From positions 124,001-188,000 of the forward strand of contig JBKHYJ010000080.1 in assembly GCA_046565505.1 (NCBI GenBank): DNA of 64,000 nucleotides. Direction: 5' to 3'. This document shows, piece after piece, positions 9,228 through 18,569 of the stretch (positions are counted from its first letter, which is position 1; each line of letters starts with the position of its first letter). The position numbers were made by a program, and so were the translations under genes. The notes under the pieces were generated by a model. It ran no database searches and was not told the DNA's origin. It saw only the letters and a list, made by a program, of their open reading frames with translations. This stretch comes from JBKHYJ01 sp046565505. GTDB taxonomy: Bacteria; Acidobacteriota; Blastocatellia; UBA7656.

Positions 9228-12200
9228 CTACTCCTTCTTCGCCTGCGCGCCGCGCTGGCCCAGTTCTTTCAACAACACCTCGACCGCCGTTTCTATCTGT
9301 CGGTCGCGGCCGGCCAGCGTGTCTTCGGGCGAGTTTTCAACATAGATGTCCGGCTGCACGCCGAAATTTTCCATGTTCGTGTGCTTCGGGTCGGCGAGGT
9401 AAACGCCGGTGCCGGGCGTGCGGACGGTCGAGCCATCGATAAGCGAATAGCTGCCCGTCCCGATCACCGCGCCCATAGTCGGCGTGCCTATCACTTTGCC
9501 TAAGCCTAGCGCGCGGAAACCGGCGGGGAACATCTCGGAGTTCGACGCGGAGCGCCAGTTCTGCACCACCACCTTCGGGCCGAAGAATCCCGCGAATGGC
9601 CTGATGGCCGGCTCGCTGCCGCGCGGCTGCCATATTTGGTACTGGCGCTGAACGAGAATGGCCAGCAACTCTTGCTCGATGTTGCCCCCGCCGTTCCACC
9701 GCTCGTCGATGATGAGGGCCTCCTTATTACGGTTCTCTCGCAGCTCTTTCTCGAACCTGCGCAGGCTGGGCTGATTCATGGCTTGAATATGCACGTAGCC
9801 GACGCGGCCGTTCGAGAGCTTATCGACCATCTCGCGCCGCTGCTTGACCCATCGCTCGTAGCGGAGCTGGCTGTAGGCGGTCATGGAGACAGGCTCGATG
9901 CGCGCCCTCCACGCGCCGTCTTCCGAAGGCTTGTTGTTGAACATCACCTCTACCTTCCGGTTGAGGCGGCGGTTCAACATCTCCCAGTAGTTGTCGCCCG
10001 CCTTAACAGGCTTGCCGTTGATTGAGATCAGGTAATCGCCGGCGCTCACCTTCACCCAGTCTTTGTCCGCCGGGCCGTCCTCGTAAACGTGCGTCACGCG
10101 GTAGCGGCCTGCCGCGTTATCCGCCTCCAGCTCGACGCCGAGGTGCGCCGTCGAGACGCCGCCCTCGCGGCCGCGCGGCGGGGGCGCGGCCCCGGTGTGC
10201 GACGCGTTCAACTCGCCTATCATCTCGTTGACGATGTTGAGCAGCTCCTGGCGGTCGCCCACGTATTCGACGAGCGGCTGGTACTTGGCGCGCATCGCGT
10301 CCCAGTCTTTGCCGTGCATCTGCGCGTCGTAGAAGCGGTACTTCATCGTGCGCCATGCGTCGTCAAACATCTCGGCCCATTCGGCGGGCTTTTCCACCTT
10401 GACCTGGGCGGTAAAGCTGACGCGCCGCCGGGCGGCTTCGCGCCCGCCCTGCGGGGCCGCGGGCGCGGCCGACGCCCCGGCAGCGGGCGAGGGCGCGGCC
10501 GACAGGGGCACGGAGTAGACGGCGTTGCCTTCCCTGTAGAAGACCGAGCGGCCATCGCGCGAGATGTTGAGGTCGCCTATGCCGCCGCCGAAGAACCCGC
10601 CGCCCCCGCCGCCTTCGTCGCCGCCCTGCGGCTCGCCGGCGATGATGCGGGTCAGCCGCTTACCGTCCTCCCCTATGGAGTAGATTACGGGGACGGTTCG
10701 CGTGGCCGATGGCTCCGTCGTCGAAAAGACTATAGTGCGGTTGTCGGGGGAAATGGCATAGTTGAAAGTGGCGAACGGCATGCGCGTGATCTGGCGCGTG
10801 CGGCGCTTCAGCCCGGCCCAATCAATGTTGATCTCTTTCGGCGGCTGATTGCGCTGGGCGGCGCGGCGCATCGACGCCTCGGGCGACTGGTCTTGATTGT
10901 CGGCCTGTTCGGGCCGGTCCTCGGGGTCGTTCGGGTCGCGCTCTTCGCGCTCAAGCGTGACGGCGTATATTTGCGGGGCCGCTCCCGCTACGCCCCCGCC
11001 GAACCCGCCTTCGCCCCGCACGAAGTAGAGCTTGCGGCCGTCGTGAGAGAACTGCGGGTTCAAGTCGTTTGAAGAATCGAACGTGACCTTCCGCTCTTCG
11101 CCCCCGCCCGAGGCGATCAAATACACGTCCGAGGTCCGTGTGTAGTCCGGTTTAGAATAGGCGATCCATTTCCCATCGGGCGACCAGTTGGGCTGGCCTA
11201 TCCCGCCGTACTTCGACGAGGCGAGCTCCGTGGCCTGCTTGCTCTCGACGCCATACTTACGAAGCCTGTTGTCGGACGAAGTGAACGCAATCTCTTTGGA
11301 ATTGGGCGACCAGGCGAACGAGAATTTGAGCGTGTCGAAATCCGTTATCTTCTGCGGCTGCCCCGCCCCGTCAGACGCGACCACGTAAAGCTCCTCGCGG
11401 CCGCTGCGGTCCGAGATGAAAGCCACCCACTTGCCGTCCGGCGAATAGCCGGGATTCTTATCGCGCGCGGGGCTGTCTGTGATCTGCCGCAGGTCGCCTT
11501 CGTCGGTCGGCGCGGTGAAGATTTCGCCGTGGATAGAAAAGACTATGCGGCGGCCCGATGGCGCGAGGTCGTAGTCGTCCACCTGCGAGTTGAAGTCGCG
11601 CACTTCGCTGAGGCTCTCCTGCGTCTCGGCGGCTATGTCCAGTTTGATGGGCGTCACCTTGCGGCTCGCCACGTCCAATTTCCACAGGCCGAAATCATGC
11701 TCGAAGACGACGGTCTTCCCGTCCGCGCTCATGGCGGGCCAGCGGACGTCGCCGGCCTTGAACGAGGTGACGCGCTCGGCTTTGCCCCCCGCCTCCGGCA
11801 CGCGCCAGATGTTGGTGAGCCCGTCGCCCTCGCGGTCGCTCACGAAATAGATGTGGCCGTCCCCGCCCCACATCGGCCAGGAGTCCATGCCGTTAAAGTC
11901 CGTCAGGTCCGTGAACTTCTTCGCGGCCACGTCCATCACCGTGACGTCCGTTTGAGCGGACCCGCGGTAATACTTGCGCCAGTAGGACTGAGCCTTGCGG
12001 TTGATGGCGAGCCTCTTGCCGTCAGGCGAGTAGCTCGCGTAGATGCCCATGTCCGCCCCCACGTTGCGCTCCATCCCGCCATCGAGGCTGACGGTGTAGA
12101 GCCGGGCGGCAAAGTCCTCGCCGCGCTGCGAGCTGAACAGGACCGCGCGCGAGTCGGGCGTCCAGCCGAGCACGGAGTCGTCCGCCGAGTGGAAGGTGAG

Positions 12201-12503
12201 CTGCCTGGCGGCGCCGCCCTCGCTCGGGATGACGAAGACATCGAGGTTACCGTCGCGGTCGGACGAAAAGGCTATCCACCGCCCGTCGGGCGAAAACCTG
12301 GGGTATACGTCGCGGGCCTTGTGAACCGTGACGCGGCGGACGTTTTTGCCATCCTCGTCCGCCGTCCATATGTCTGCGAGGTATGTGAAGACGACGCGGC
12401 CCTGGTGGTAATGCGGGTAGCGCACCAGCCGGGCTTCGCGGGCGGCCGCCGGCGTCGGCGCCAGCAGCGCGAGCAGAAACGCGAGTGCGTATAATTTGCC
12501 CAT
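9228..12503 (-). CDS. Tricorn-like secreted protease (S41)
   Basis: Large peptidase of 1091 residues resembling tricorn protease. It has a signal peptide (residues 1-22), then beta-propeller repeats with the WD40-like/TolB motif SPDGKxxAFxSxRxG recurring through about residue 560. After a low-complexity Gly/Ala/Pro linker come a helical region, a PDZ domain near residue 800 (ISINGKPVKAGDNYW) and the S41 core with the nucleophile region RSASNSEMFPAGF. The propeller is thought to filter peptides entering the active site. Unlike archaeal tricorn, this protein is exported, as is common in Acidobacteriota and Bacteroidota. It probably digests oligopeptides in the periplasm, alongside the DPP-IV-type enzyme in this window. 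Confidence 0.9.
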   Translation of the reverse strand: MGKLYALAFLLALLAPTPAAAREARLVRYPHYHQGRVVFTYLADIWTADEDGKNVRRVTVHKARDVYPRFSPDGRWIAFSSDRDGNLDVFVIPSEGGAARQLTFHSADDSVLGWTPDSRAVLFSSQRGEDFAARLYTVSLDGGMERNVGADMGIYASYSPDGKRLAINRKAQSYWRKYYRGSAQTDVTVMDVAAKKFTDLTDFNGMDSWPMWGGDGHIYFVSDREGDGLTNIWRVPEAGGKAERVTSFKAGDVRWPAMSADGKTVVFEHDFGLWKLDVASRKVTPIKLDIAAETQESLSEVRDFNSQVDDYDLAPSGRRIVFSIHGEIFTAPTDEGDLRQITDSPARDKNPGYSPDGKWVAFISDRSGREELYVVASDGAGQPQKITDFDTLKFSFAWSPNSKEIAFTSSDNRLRKYGVESKQATELASSKYGGIGQPNWSPDGKWIAYSKPDYTRTSDVYLIASGGGEERKVTFDSSNDLNPQFSHDGRKLYFVRGEGGFGGGVAGAAPQIYAVTLEREERDPNDPEDRPEQADNQDQSPEASMRRAAQRNQPPKEINIDWAGLKRRTRQITRMPFATFNYAISPDNRTIVFSTTEPSATRTVPVIYSIGEDGKRLTRIIAGEPQGGDEGGGGGGFFGGGIGDLNISRDGRSVFYREGNAVYSVPLSAAPSPAAGASAAPAAPQGGREAARRRVSFTAQVKVEKPAEWAEMFDDAWRTMKYRFYDAQMHGKDWDAMRAKYQPLVEYVGDRQELLNIVNEMIGELNASHTGAAPPPRGREGGVSTAHLGVELEADNAAGRYRVTHVYEDGPADKDWVKVSAGDYLISINGKPVKAGDNYWEMLNRRLNRKVEVMFNNKPSEDGAWRARIEPVSMTAYSQLRYERWVKQRREMVDKLSNGRVGYVHIQAMNQPSLRRFEKELRENRNKEALIIDERWNGGGNIEQELLAILVQRQYQIWQPRGSEPAIRPFAGFFGPKVVVQNWRSASNSEMFPAGFRALGLGKVIGTPTMGAVIGTGSYSLIDGSTVRTPGTGVYLADPKHTNMENFGVQPDIYVENSPEDTLAGRDRQIETAVEVLLKELGQRGAQAKKE

Positions 12504-12737
12504 AAATCCTCCTATGGTGATTTTACTTTCGTTCTTGATAAAGGATGGTGAATGGCAAAGACGTTCATTCGTCGGTCCCGGTTACAAAGCCCGCGCCGCC
12601 CGCGCGGCCGGGAAGTTTTTAATTGCGCCGCATATTCGGCGGGGCTATTATAGCGCGGTCGCCGGCGCGACGAGCGCCCAGGGACTCTTCACCGCCGTTT
12701 GCCGCGGTAAATATCCACTCTTCCGCAGGAGGAAGCA

Positions 12738-13490
12738 ATGAACATTGTCAACCGCGTCCTGACGCCCGGCCTGCTCTCACTGCTTTTCATCTTCCAGAGC
12801 GCCGCGCCCGCCCAGTGGGGCAAGAAGCCTTACACCGAATGGTCCGAGAAGGAAGTCGCACGCATGCTGGAAAATTCGCCCTGGAGTCAGACCCAAGTTT
12901 TTACGGACACGTCAAAGAATTTTTCCAACGCTAACGGCACCACGACAATCGCCGACTTAATCAACGTCAACTTCCGAGTCCGCTTCCTGTCCGCGAAGCC
13001 CGTTCGGCAGGCCATCGGGCGGTCCGTGGAGCTGCAGCACAAGGGTAAGCTGCCCGACCAGATGGCCTCGCAACTGAAGGCATTCGCCGCCGCGGATTTC
13101 CCCGACTACATCATAGTCACCGTTTTGTGTAATTCCGACAAGGCGAGCAACATGCTCCAGCAGGCCCTCAGCCTGCTCCAGAAACTGAAGACGAGTGAGC
13201 TTAAGAATAACACCTACCTCATGGGCAAGGATGGCGAGCGCCTGTTCCTGCAAGAGTACCAGCCGCCGCGCGACGATGGGCTGGGCGCGCGCTTCGTCTT
13301 CCCCCGCATGGTGAACGGCAAGCCTTTCATCACCCCTGAAAGCGGGGAGGTCTTGTTCCACTCCGAATTGGGCGGCGGCTCGCTACTCAACAGCACGATA
13401 CCAAACAGCAGCAATCGGTTTAATGGGTTCACGCTCAACACGCGCTACAAAGTTAAAGATATGGTGTTCGACGGAAAGCTCGAATATTAA
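12738..13490 (+). CDS. Conserved secreted protein of unknown function
   Basis: 250 residues with a signal peptide (MNIVNRVLTPGLLSLLFIF, cleavage near AQWGKK). The start is fixed by an AGGAGG ribosome site 6 bases upstream of ATG 12738. The mature protein opens with YTEWSEKEVARMLENSPWSQ, a helix-like segment that I associate with a family frequent in Acidobacteriota genomes, but no function is known to me. The middle is helical and the end (TLNTRYKVKDMVFDGKLEY) looks like beta-strand. It precedes an outer-membrane-type protein in the same direction with about 100 bases between them. Confidence 0.7.
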   Translation: MNIVNRVLTPGLLSLLFIFQSAAPAQWGKKPYTEWSEKEVARMLENSPWSQTQVFTDTSKNFSNANGTTTIADLINVNFRVRFLSAKPVRQAIGRSVELQHKGKLPDQMASQLKAFAAADFPDYIIVTVLCNSDKASNMLQQALSLLQKLKTSELKNNTYLMGKDGERLFLQEYQPPRDDGLGARFVFPRMVNGKPFITPESGEVLFHSELGGGSLLNSTIPNSSNRFNGFTLNTRYKVKDMVFDGKLEY

Positions 13491-13593
13491 ATCGAGAGCT
13501 GATGGCGCGGGCCGGGGGGCGGCTCCCGCCTCGCTTTCACCCCTGACGCGCGCGAAGAACTCTGCTATACATCATGAAACGACGGAGAAAATA

Positions 13594-14211
13594 ATGAGGG
13601 CGAGACTCGTGCTGATTCTGGCGGCTATGCTTTTAAGCGCAGGCCCGGCCCTGGCGCAAAAACATGAAGTCGCATTCACTTCGGGCGGGCTGAAGGTCGG
13701 CGAGCGCGGGTTTGACCTCCCGCGGCCGGGCAGGCTGCAATTCGAAACGGGGTTCACTTACCAGTTCAGCTACGCGCGGCGGTTCCTCGATGGCAAGGTC
13801 GCCGCCCTCTACTTCGAGATGCCATTTGCCGGCACGCCGCGCACAAAAGTCGAGGCGACGAACGCGCTTTCGCCGCGCAGCTACTCGTCTATCTTCTTCA
13901 CGCCGGGGATTAAGCTCAAGCTGCTGCCCGGCCTGAAATACTCGCCGTATGTGATGGCCGGCGCGGGCCTCGCACGGTTCAATGAAAGCAACACGCTGAC
14001 GAACGATCAGCCGAATGCCGACCAGAGCTCAAAAACGGATGGCGTTTTCGATTTCGGCGCGGGGGTAGACGTGCGCGTATTCTCCATACTTAGCGTCCGG
14101 GGCGAGGTGCGCGATTTTTACTCGGACCTCCCGCCCCTGAACGTGAGGGCCTTGAGAGACCGCCAGCACAACGCGCTCATCTCCGCAGGCTTCGTGCTCA
14201 GGTTCAAATAA
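13594..14211 (+). CDS. Outer-membrane beta-barrel-like protein
   Basis: 205 residues. The start chosen is ATG 13594, giving a clear signal peptide (MRARLVLILAAMLLSAGPALAQ); the frame is open further upstream but that extension is not signal-like. The mature protein alternates polar and hydrophobic residues, with aromatic belts and turns rich in Gly/Asn/Asp. It ends in a strand finishing with Phe-Lys (SAGFVLRFK), close to the C-terminal aromatic rule for outer-membrane barrels. It resembles OmpW/OmpA-type 8-strand barrels with the DFGAGVDVR and SVRGEVRDFY strand motifs. Ligand unknown. Confidence 0.72.
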   Translation: MRARLVLILAAMLLSAGPALAQKHEVAFTSGGLKVGERGFDLPRPGRLQFETGFTYQFSYARRFLDGKVAALYFEMPFAGTPRTKVEATNALSPRSYSSIFFTPGIKLKLLPGLKYSPYVMAGAGLARFNESNTLTNDQPNADQSSKTDGVFDFGAGVDVRVFSILSVRGEVRDFYSDLPPLNVRALRDRQHNALISAGFVLRFK

Positions 14212-14286
14212 CGCCCTTCGGAGGCGTTGATAGCCGTTATAGATTTGTATGCTAATCTGAAGATAAGCGGCGACGGTTAGAGAGAA

Positions 14287-14389
14287 ATATCCACAGGCGG
14301 ATCAGCTTTTCCACAGGTTTTTCCACGCCATCGCCCTTTTTTAACGGAGCCGGCGCAACAAGTTAGGCAGAACCACTTACTTTTCCACA
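14287..14389. promoter_or_regulatory. Cluster of four DnaA-box-like sites away from oriC
   Basis: Four same-orientation sites match the DnaA box core: ATATCCACA (14287-14295), TTTTCCACA (14307-14315), TTTTCCACG (14319-14327) and TTTTCCACA (14381-14389). The same TTTTCCACA form is found repeatedly in the oriC of this window. They sit in a 227-base gap between the barrel-like gene and the acyl-CoA ligase gene. No DnaA-trio follows them, so a titration or regulatory role is more likely than an origin. That role is inference. Confidence 0.6.
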
Positions 14390-14438
14390 GCCCTCGCCCT
14401 GTTGGCGTATCTTCTGAGCCGTGCGCCCGTAAGCCTTC

Positions 14439-16037
14439 TCATCCAACGCGCTTGGTCTGCTCCTTCCAGAGCTTTTCACGCAAAAGGTTCTTCTGAATCT
14501 TCCCGGTGGCCGTCCGAGGCAGCGCCTCAATAAAGTCAACGCGTTTGGGCGCCTTAAAATGCGCCAGGTGCTCGCGGCAAAACTCTATTAATTCATTCTC
14601 GGTGGCTTGCGCGCCCTGCTTCAACACTACGACCGCGTATGGGACTTCGCCCCAGCGCTCGTCCGGCGCGGCGACGACGGCGGCCTCAAGGACCGCCGGA
14701 TGTTTGTAGAGGAAACCCTCTACCTCGATTGACGAAATGTTCTCGCCGCCCGAGATTATCAAGTCCTTCTTGCGGTCAACGACCTCGATATAGCCTTCGC
14801 CGTCGATCAGGGCCATGTCGCCCGTGTGAAACCAACCATCGACGATAACCGCGTCAGTCGCCTCGGGCTGCCGCCAGTAACCGGCCATCACGACGTTGGC
14901 GCGCGTGATGACTTCGCCCACCTCGCCGCTGTCGGGCCGGACATCGCGGCCTTCGTCATCGACTACGCGCACGTCAACGCCTATCATAGGGTAGCCGGTC
15001 TTCGCCTGCACGCGCAGCTTTTCGTCGTCGGGCCAGCCGTCCATGTGAGGCTTGATTTTAGAGACCGTCATGAAAGGCGAGGTCTCCGTCAGGCCGTAGA
15101 TTTGAATCACGCGCCAGCCGAATTTTTCCTGCGCGCCTTGAATGCTCGCAGGCGGTGGCGCCGAGCCCGCCGTGCCTATCCTGACGCCGCGCGGCAGGCG
15201 GGCGCGCCTCTCCGGGTCGAGATTATGGTTCAGCGCCATGTTAATCATGGTAGGCGGCATGCAGGCGAACGTCACGCGCTCGCGCTCGACGAGGTCAAAG
15301 AAGGCGGCAGGCTCAAATTTTTTGATGATCACATGAGTCCCACCCATCCCCGTCACGGCGTAGGGCAGGCCCCAGCCGTTGCAGTGAAACTGCGCCAGCG
15401 TGTGCAGGTAAACGTCGCGCTCGTGCAGGCCGAACTCGCAGATGGAGTTCATTGCATTTATGTATAGGTTGCGGTGCGTGAGCATCACGCCTTTCGGCCG
15501 CCCGGTGGTCCCAGACGTGTAGAGCAGCGCGGACGTTTCGTTCTCGTCTATCTCGGCGGGCGCGGTCGGGCCGCTCCCGGCGTCTCGGAGCAGCGTCTCG
15601 TAATCGAGCCACGCGCCCTCCGGAGCGCCCGAATCATCCCGGGCGATGACGAAATGCTCGACCGTTCCGAGCCTTCCGCGTATAGGCCCTATCAAGTGCG
15701 TGAGCCCCTCCTCGACCACCAGAACCTTCGCGCCGCCGTGGTTGAGTATGTACTCGAAGTCGTCGGGCACCAGTCGGAAGTTGAGCGGCATGAGTATCGA
15801 GCCGAGCAGGGGCGCGCCGAAGAAGGCGTCGAGCAGGCGGTGGCAATTCTGCGAGAGCACGGCGACGCGGTCGCCCTTCCCCACGCCCAGCCCGCGCATG
15901 GCGTTGGCCCAACTGTTGACGCGCTGCCCGAACTGGCGATAAGTGAGCCGCAGGTCGCCGCACACGACGGCCTCTTTGCCGGCATGCGCGACCAGCGCGC
16001 GCCTGAGGAAATCGAGTTCGCTGAGCGGAACGATCAA
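14439..16037 (-). CDS. Acyl-CoA synthetase (AMP-binding family)
   Basis: ATP-dependent fatty- or carboxylic-acid:CoA ligase, about 532 residues. The P-loop-like motif LLYTSGTTGRPKGVMLTH is intact, followed by YGLTETSPF, GWFHTGD and the hinge VDRKKDLIISGGENIS. The catalytic Lys is in PRTATGKIQK near the C-terminus. The frame stays open to 16313, but the TTG at 16037 follows a GGGAGG ribosome site by 6 bases and gives the normal N-terminus (IVPLSELDFLRRAL). The family is close to medium/long-chain acyl-CoA ligases such as AlkK. It is divergent from a thioesterase gene and near an acyl-CoA dehydrogenase, so together they look like a fatty-acid activation and beta-oxidation module. Confidence 0.88.
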   Translation of the reverse strand: MIVPLSELDFLRRALVAHAGKEAVVCGDLRLTYRQFGQRVNSWANAMRGLGVGKGDRVAVLSQNCHRLLDAFFGAPLLGSILMPLNFRLVPDDFEYILNHGGAKVLVVEEGLTHLIGPIRGRLGTVEHFVIARDDSGAPEGAWLDYETLLRDAGSGPTAPAEIDENETSALLYTSGTTGRPKGVMLTHRNLYINAMNSICEFGLHERDVYLHTLAQFHCNGWGLPYAVTGMGGTHVIIKKFEPAAFFDLVERERVTFACMPPTMINMALNHNLDPERRARLPRGVRIGTAGSAPPPASIQGAQEKFGWRVIQIYGLTETSPFMTVSKIKPHMDGWPDDEKLRVQAKTGYPMIGVDVRVVDDEGRDVRPDSGEVGEVITRANVVMAGYWRQPEATDAVIVDGWFHTGDMALIDGEGYIEVVDRKKDLIISGGENISSIEVEGFLYKHPAVLEAAVVAAPDERWGEVPYAVVVLKQGAQATENELIEFCREHLAHFKAPKRVDFIEALPRTATGKIQKNLLREKLWKEQTKRVG

Positions 16038-16218
16038 GACCCACCTCCCGTGTGAAAGTTTTAATAGACCCGGCGGGACGCGAGTCAGAATAGCATAAAC
16101 GGGTATCGGGACCAATCCGCGAGGCCCGCCCGGGTAGTGAAAATCAGTGAGGTCATCCCTCGCCCGGAGCCGGCCGCGCCCTTCTTGGATGACATTGATT
16201 AGTCTGCGTCTTTCAGGC

Positions 16219-16659
16219 ATGATGCGGCCCGTGAGGGCAGATTTCAAATTCCGGTATAAGCTCAGAGTGCGGTTCGCCGAGACCGACCTGCAAGGCATCG
16301 TCTTCAACGGCAATTACCTGACCTACTACGACGTCGCGTGGACTGAATACTTCCGCGAGATCGGCTTCGAGTGGAAAGACCTGGTGGCTATGGGCGCCGA
16401 CACGGTGCTGGGGCGCACCACGCTTGAGTTCAACTCGCCGGCGCGGTTCGACGAGGTGCTCGAAGTCCACGTGCGCGTGTCGAAGATCGGGAACACGAGC
16501 ATGACGTTCGACTTTGAGATACACCCGGAAGGCGGAGGCAGGAAGGTCGGCGCGGCATCATCTCTTTACGTGTGCATAGACCCGAACACGCTCAAGCCCG
16601 TGCGCGTGCCCGAAAGGCTCCGCGCGCGAATCGGCGAATTCGAGGGCAAAGAATTCTAG
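16219..16659 (+). CDS. Acyl-CoA thioesterase, hotdog fold
   Basis: 4HBT/YbgC-type thioesterase of about 146 residues. The N-terminal RVRFAETDLQGIVFNGNYLTYYD matches the family signature, with the catalytic Asp in ETDLQGIVFNGNY. It would release free acid from acyl-CoA in the cytoplasm. ATG 16219 or 16222 is preferred over the open-frame start at 16147, which adds an Arg/Ser-rich stretch unlike the family. It is divergent from the acyl-CoA synthetase and followed by an acyl-CoA dehydrogenase. Confidence 0.82.
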   Translation: MMRPVRADFKFRYKLRVRFAETDLQGIVFNGNYLTYYDVAWTEYFREIGFEWKDLVAMGADTVLGRTTLEFNSPARFDEVLEVHVRVSKIGNTSMTFDFEIHPEGGGRKVGAASSLYVCIDPNTLKPVRVPERLRARIGEFEGKEF

Positions 16660-16753
16660 AGTACGCTGCCCGCGGGCCGGCGGCGGCTGAGGGCGGCGAT
16701 TGTGTCGCGACCGGCCCCGGAGGTAGGACCCGGCGCGGGACGCATACCTGATC

Positions 16754-18538
16754 ATGGAGATGGAAATGACTAGCAAGGCCGAAGGAACCGGGATGATAAA
16801 GGGCGGCGGCTTCTTAATAGAAGACCGCGCGCCTTCCGACGTATTCACACCGGAAGACATAAGTGAAGAGCAGCGCATGTTCGCGCGCACGGCGGAAGAG
16901 TTCCTGCGAAAGGAGGTCCTCCCGCGCGAAGACGCCATCTACGCGAAGGACTGGTCCGTCACGCGCGAGCTTATGCGGAAGGCGGGCGAGCTGGGGCTTC
17001 TCAGCATAGACATACCGGAGAGGTATGGCGGCCTCGGGCTGCACAAAGTCAGCTCGGCAATCGTCGGCGAGCAGTTCGCACTCCAGGCCTCGTTCGCCGG
17101 GTCGCAGAGCGCGCACGTCAACATAGGCACGCTGCCGATAGTCTTCTTTGGGACGGAGGAGCAAAAACAGAGATACCTGCCGAGGCTCGCGACCGGCGAG
17201 ATGATCGGCGCCTACGCCCTGACGGAGCCGCACTCTGGGTCCGACGCGCTCGCCGCGAAAACTAAGGCGGTGCTCTCAAGCGACGGGCGGCACTACGTGC
17301 TTAACGGCCAGAAGATGTGGATCACGAACGGCAGCTTCGCCGACCTCTTCACGGTTTTCGCGAAGGTCGATGGCGAGAAGTTCACGGCCTTCCTCGTGGA
17401 GCGCGGGCCGGGACTCGTAAGCGGCCACGAAGAGAAGAAGCTCGGCATCGACGGGTCATCGACTACCGCGCTGATGCTGGAAGACTGCCGCGTCCCGGTG
17501 GAGAACGTTTTAGGCGAGATAGGCCGCGGCCACAAGATCGCTTTCAACGTGCTCAACATAGGGCGGTTGAAATTGGGCGCGCGCTCCGTCGGGACCATCA
17601 AGCTCTCGCTCGCGCAATCCGTGCAGTACGCGAAGGAGCGCTCGCAGTTCGGCCAGCCCATAGCTAATTTCGGCCTGATTAAACAGAAAATCGCCGAGAT
17701 GACCATCCGCGCTTACGTGGGCGAGTCGATCCTTTACCGCACGCTCGGCATGATCGACGACGCGCTGGAGCGGGCCGATAAGGACGACCCGCGGCAGGTG
17801 CTCGGCGTGCTAGAGCAGTACGCGATAGAGTGCTCGATAATAAAGGTGTGGGAGAGCGAGGCGCTCGGCTACGTCGTCGACGAGGAGGTGCAGGTGTTCG
17901 GGGGCTACGGCTACTCGAAAGATTACCCCGCCGAGCGGGCCTACCGCGACGCCCGCATCGCGCGGATATACGAAGGCACCAACGAGATCAACCGCATAGT
18001 GATCGCGAGTCAATTGCTGCGCAGGGCGAAGGCGGGCGAGCTTGCGCTGCTCGAAGCGGCCCAATCCCTGCTGGCCGGGGAGAAACCGCCTTCCGACACG
18101 CTGATGCTTTCTCTCGCCAACGTGGAATTCTCCGACGAGGTGAAGATCATCAAGGGGGCGAAGGCGATGGCGCTGGCCTCCCTGGGCGGCGTGTCGGCCG
18201 CTTATGGGGACCGTGCGCGTGACGAGCAGGAGGCGCTCGGGCTTATAGCCGACATGGTGATGGACGTTTACGCGATGGAGAGCGCGCTGCTGCGCACTCA
18301 AAAGATCATGGCCGACCGCGGCAAAGAGAACTGCCTCGTGCAGGCAGACATAACTCGCGTGTTCGTGCGCGAAGCCGCGACGCGGGTAGAGCGCGCCTCG
18401 CAGACGGTCGCCGCCGAGACGGCCGACGGCAACGCGGCCATCATTGACCATTTAACCCACCGCGCGCCCATCAAAGCGATAGCCGCGCGCCGCCGCATTG
18501 CCGAATCCATAACCGAGGCGGGCAGGTATAATCTGTAG
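16754..18538 (+). CDS. Acyl-CoA dehydrogenase, VLCAD/ACAD9-like
   Basis: FAD-dependent dehydrogenase making trans-2-enoyl-CoA, 594 residues. The three ACAD domains are clear: N-terminal helical (residues about 40-150), middle beta with YALTEPHSGSDA and NGQKMWITNG, and C-terminal helical with FGGYGYSKDYPAERAYRDAR and IYEGTNEINR, which supplies the catalytic Glu. About 190 extra C-terminal residues form a second helical region, as in mitochondrial VLCAD/ACAD9 and their bacterial relatives. This points to long-chain substrates. It lies 95 bases after the thioesterase in the same direction. Confidence 0.9.
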   Translation: MEMEMTSKAEGTGMIKGGGFLIEDRAPSDVFTPEDISEEQRMFARTAEEFLRKEVLPREDAIYAKDWSVTRELMRKAGELGLLSIDIPERYGGLGLHKVSSAIVGEQFALQASFAGSQSAHVNIGTLPIVFFGTEEQKQRYLPRLATGEMIGAYALTEPHSGSDALAAKTKAVLSSDGRHYVLNGQKMWITNGSFADLFTVFAKVDGEKFTAFLVERGPGLVSGHEEKKLGIDGSSTTALMLEDCRVPVENVLGEIGRGHKIAFNVLNIGRLKLGARSVGTIKLSLAQSVQYAKERSQFGQPIANFGLIKQKIAEMTIRAYVGESILYRTLGMIDDALERADKDDPRQVLGVLEQYAIECSIIKVWESEALGYVVDEEVQVFGGYGYSKDYPAERAYRDARIARIYEGTNEINRIVIASQLLRRAKAGELALLEAAQSLLAGEKPPSDTLMLSLANVEFSDEVKIIKGAKAMALASLGGVSAAYGDRARDEQEALGLIADMVMDVYAMESALLRTQKIMADRGKENCLVQADITRVFVREAATRVERASQTVAAETADGNAAIIDHLTHRAPIKAIAARRRIAESITEAGRYNL

Positions 18539-18569
18539 CCGCCTTCGCGGCGACGCAGTAGGGGGAGAC

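Noticed and set aside
11529..12494. Long open frame on the + strand opposite the tricorn-like gene
   Set aside because: Composition is typical of an antisense shadow (Arg/Val/Ala-rich), and the - strand frame has clear propeller repeats.
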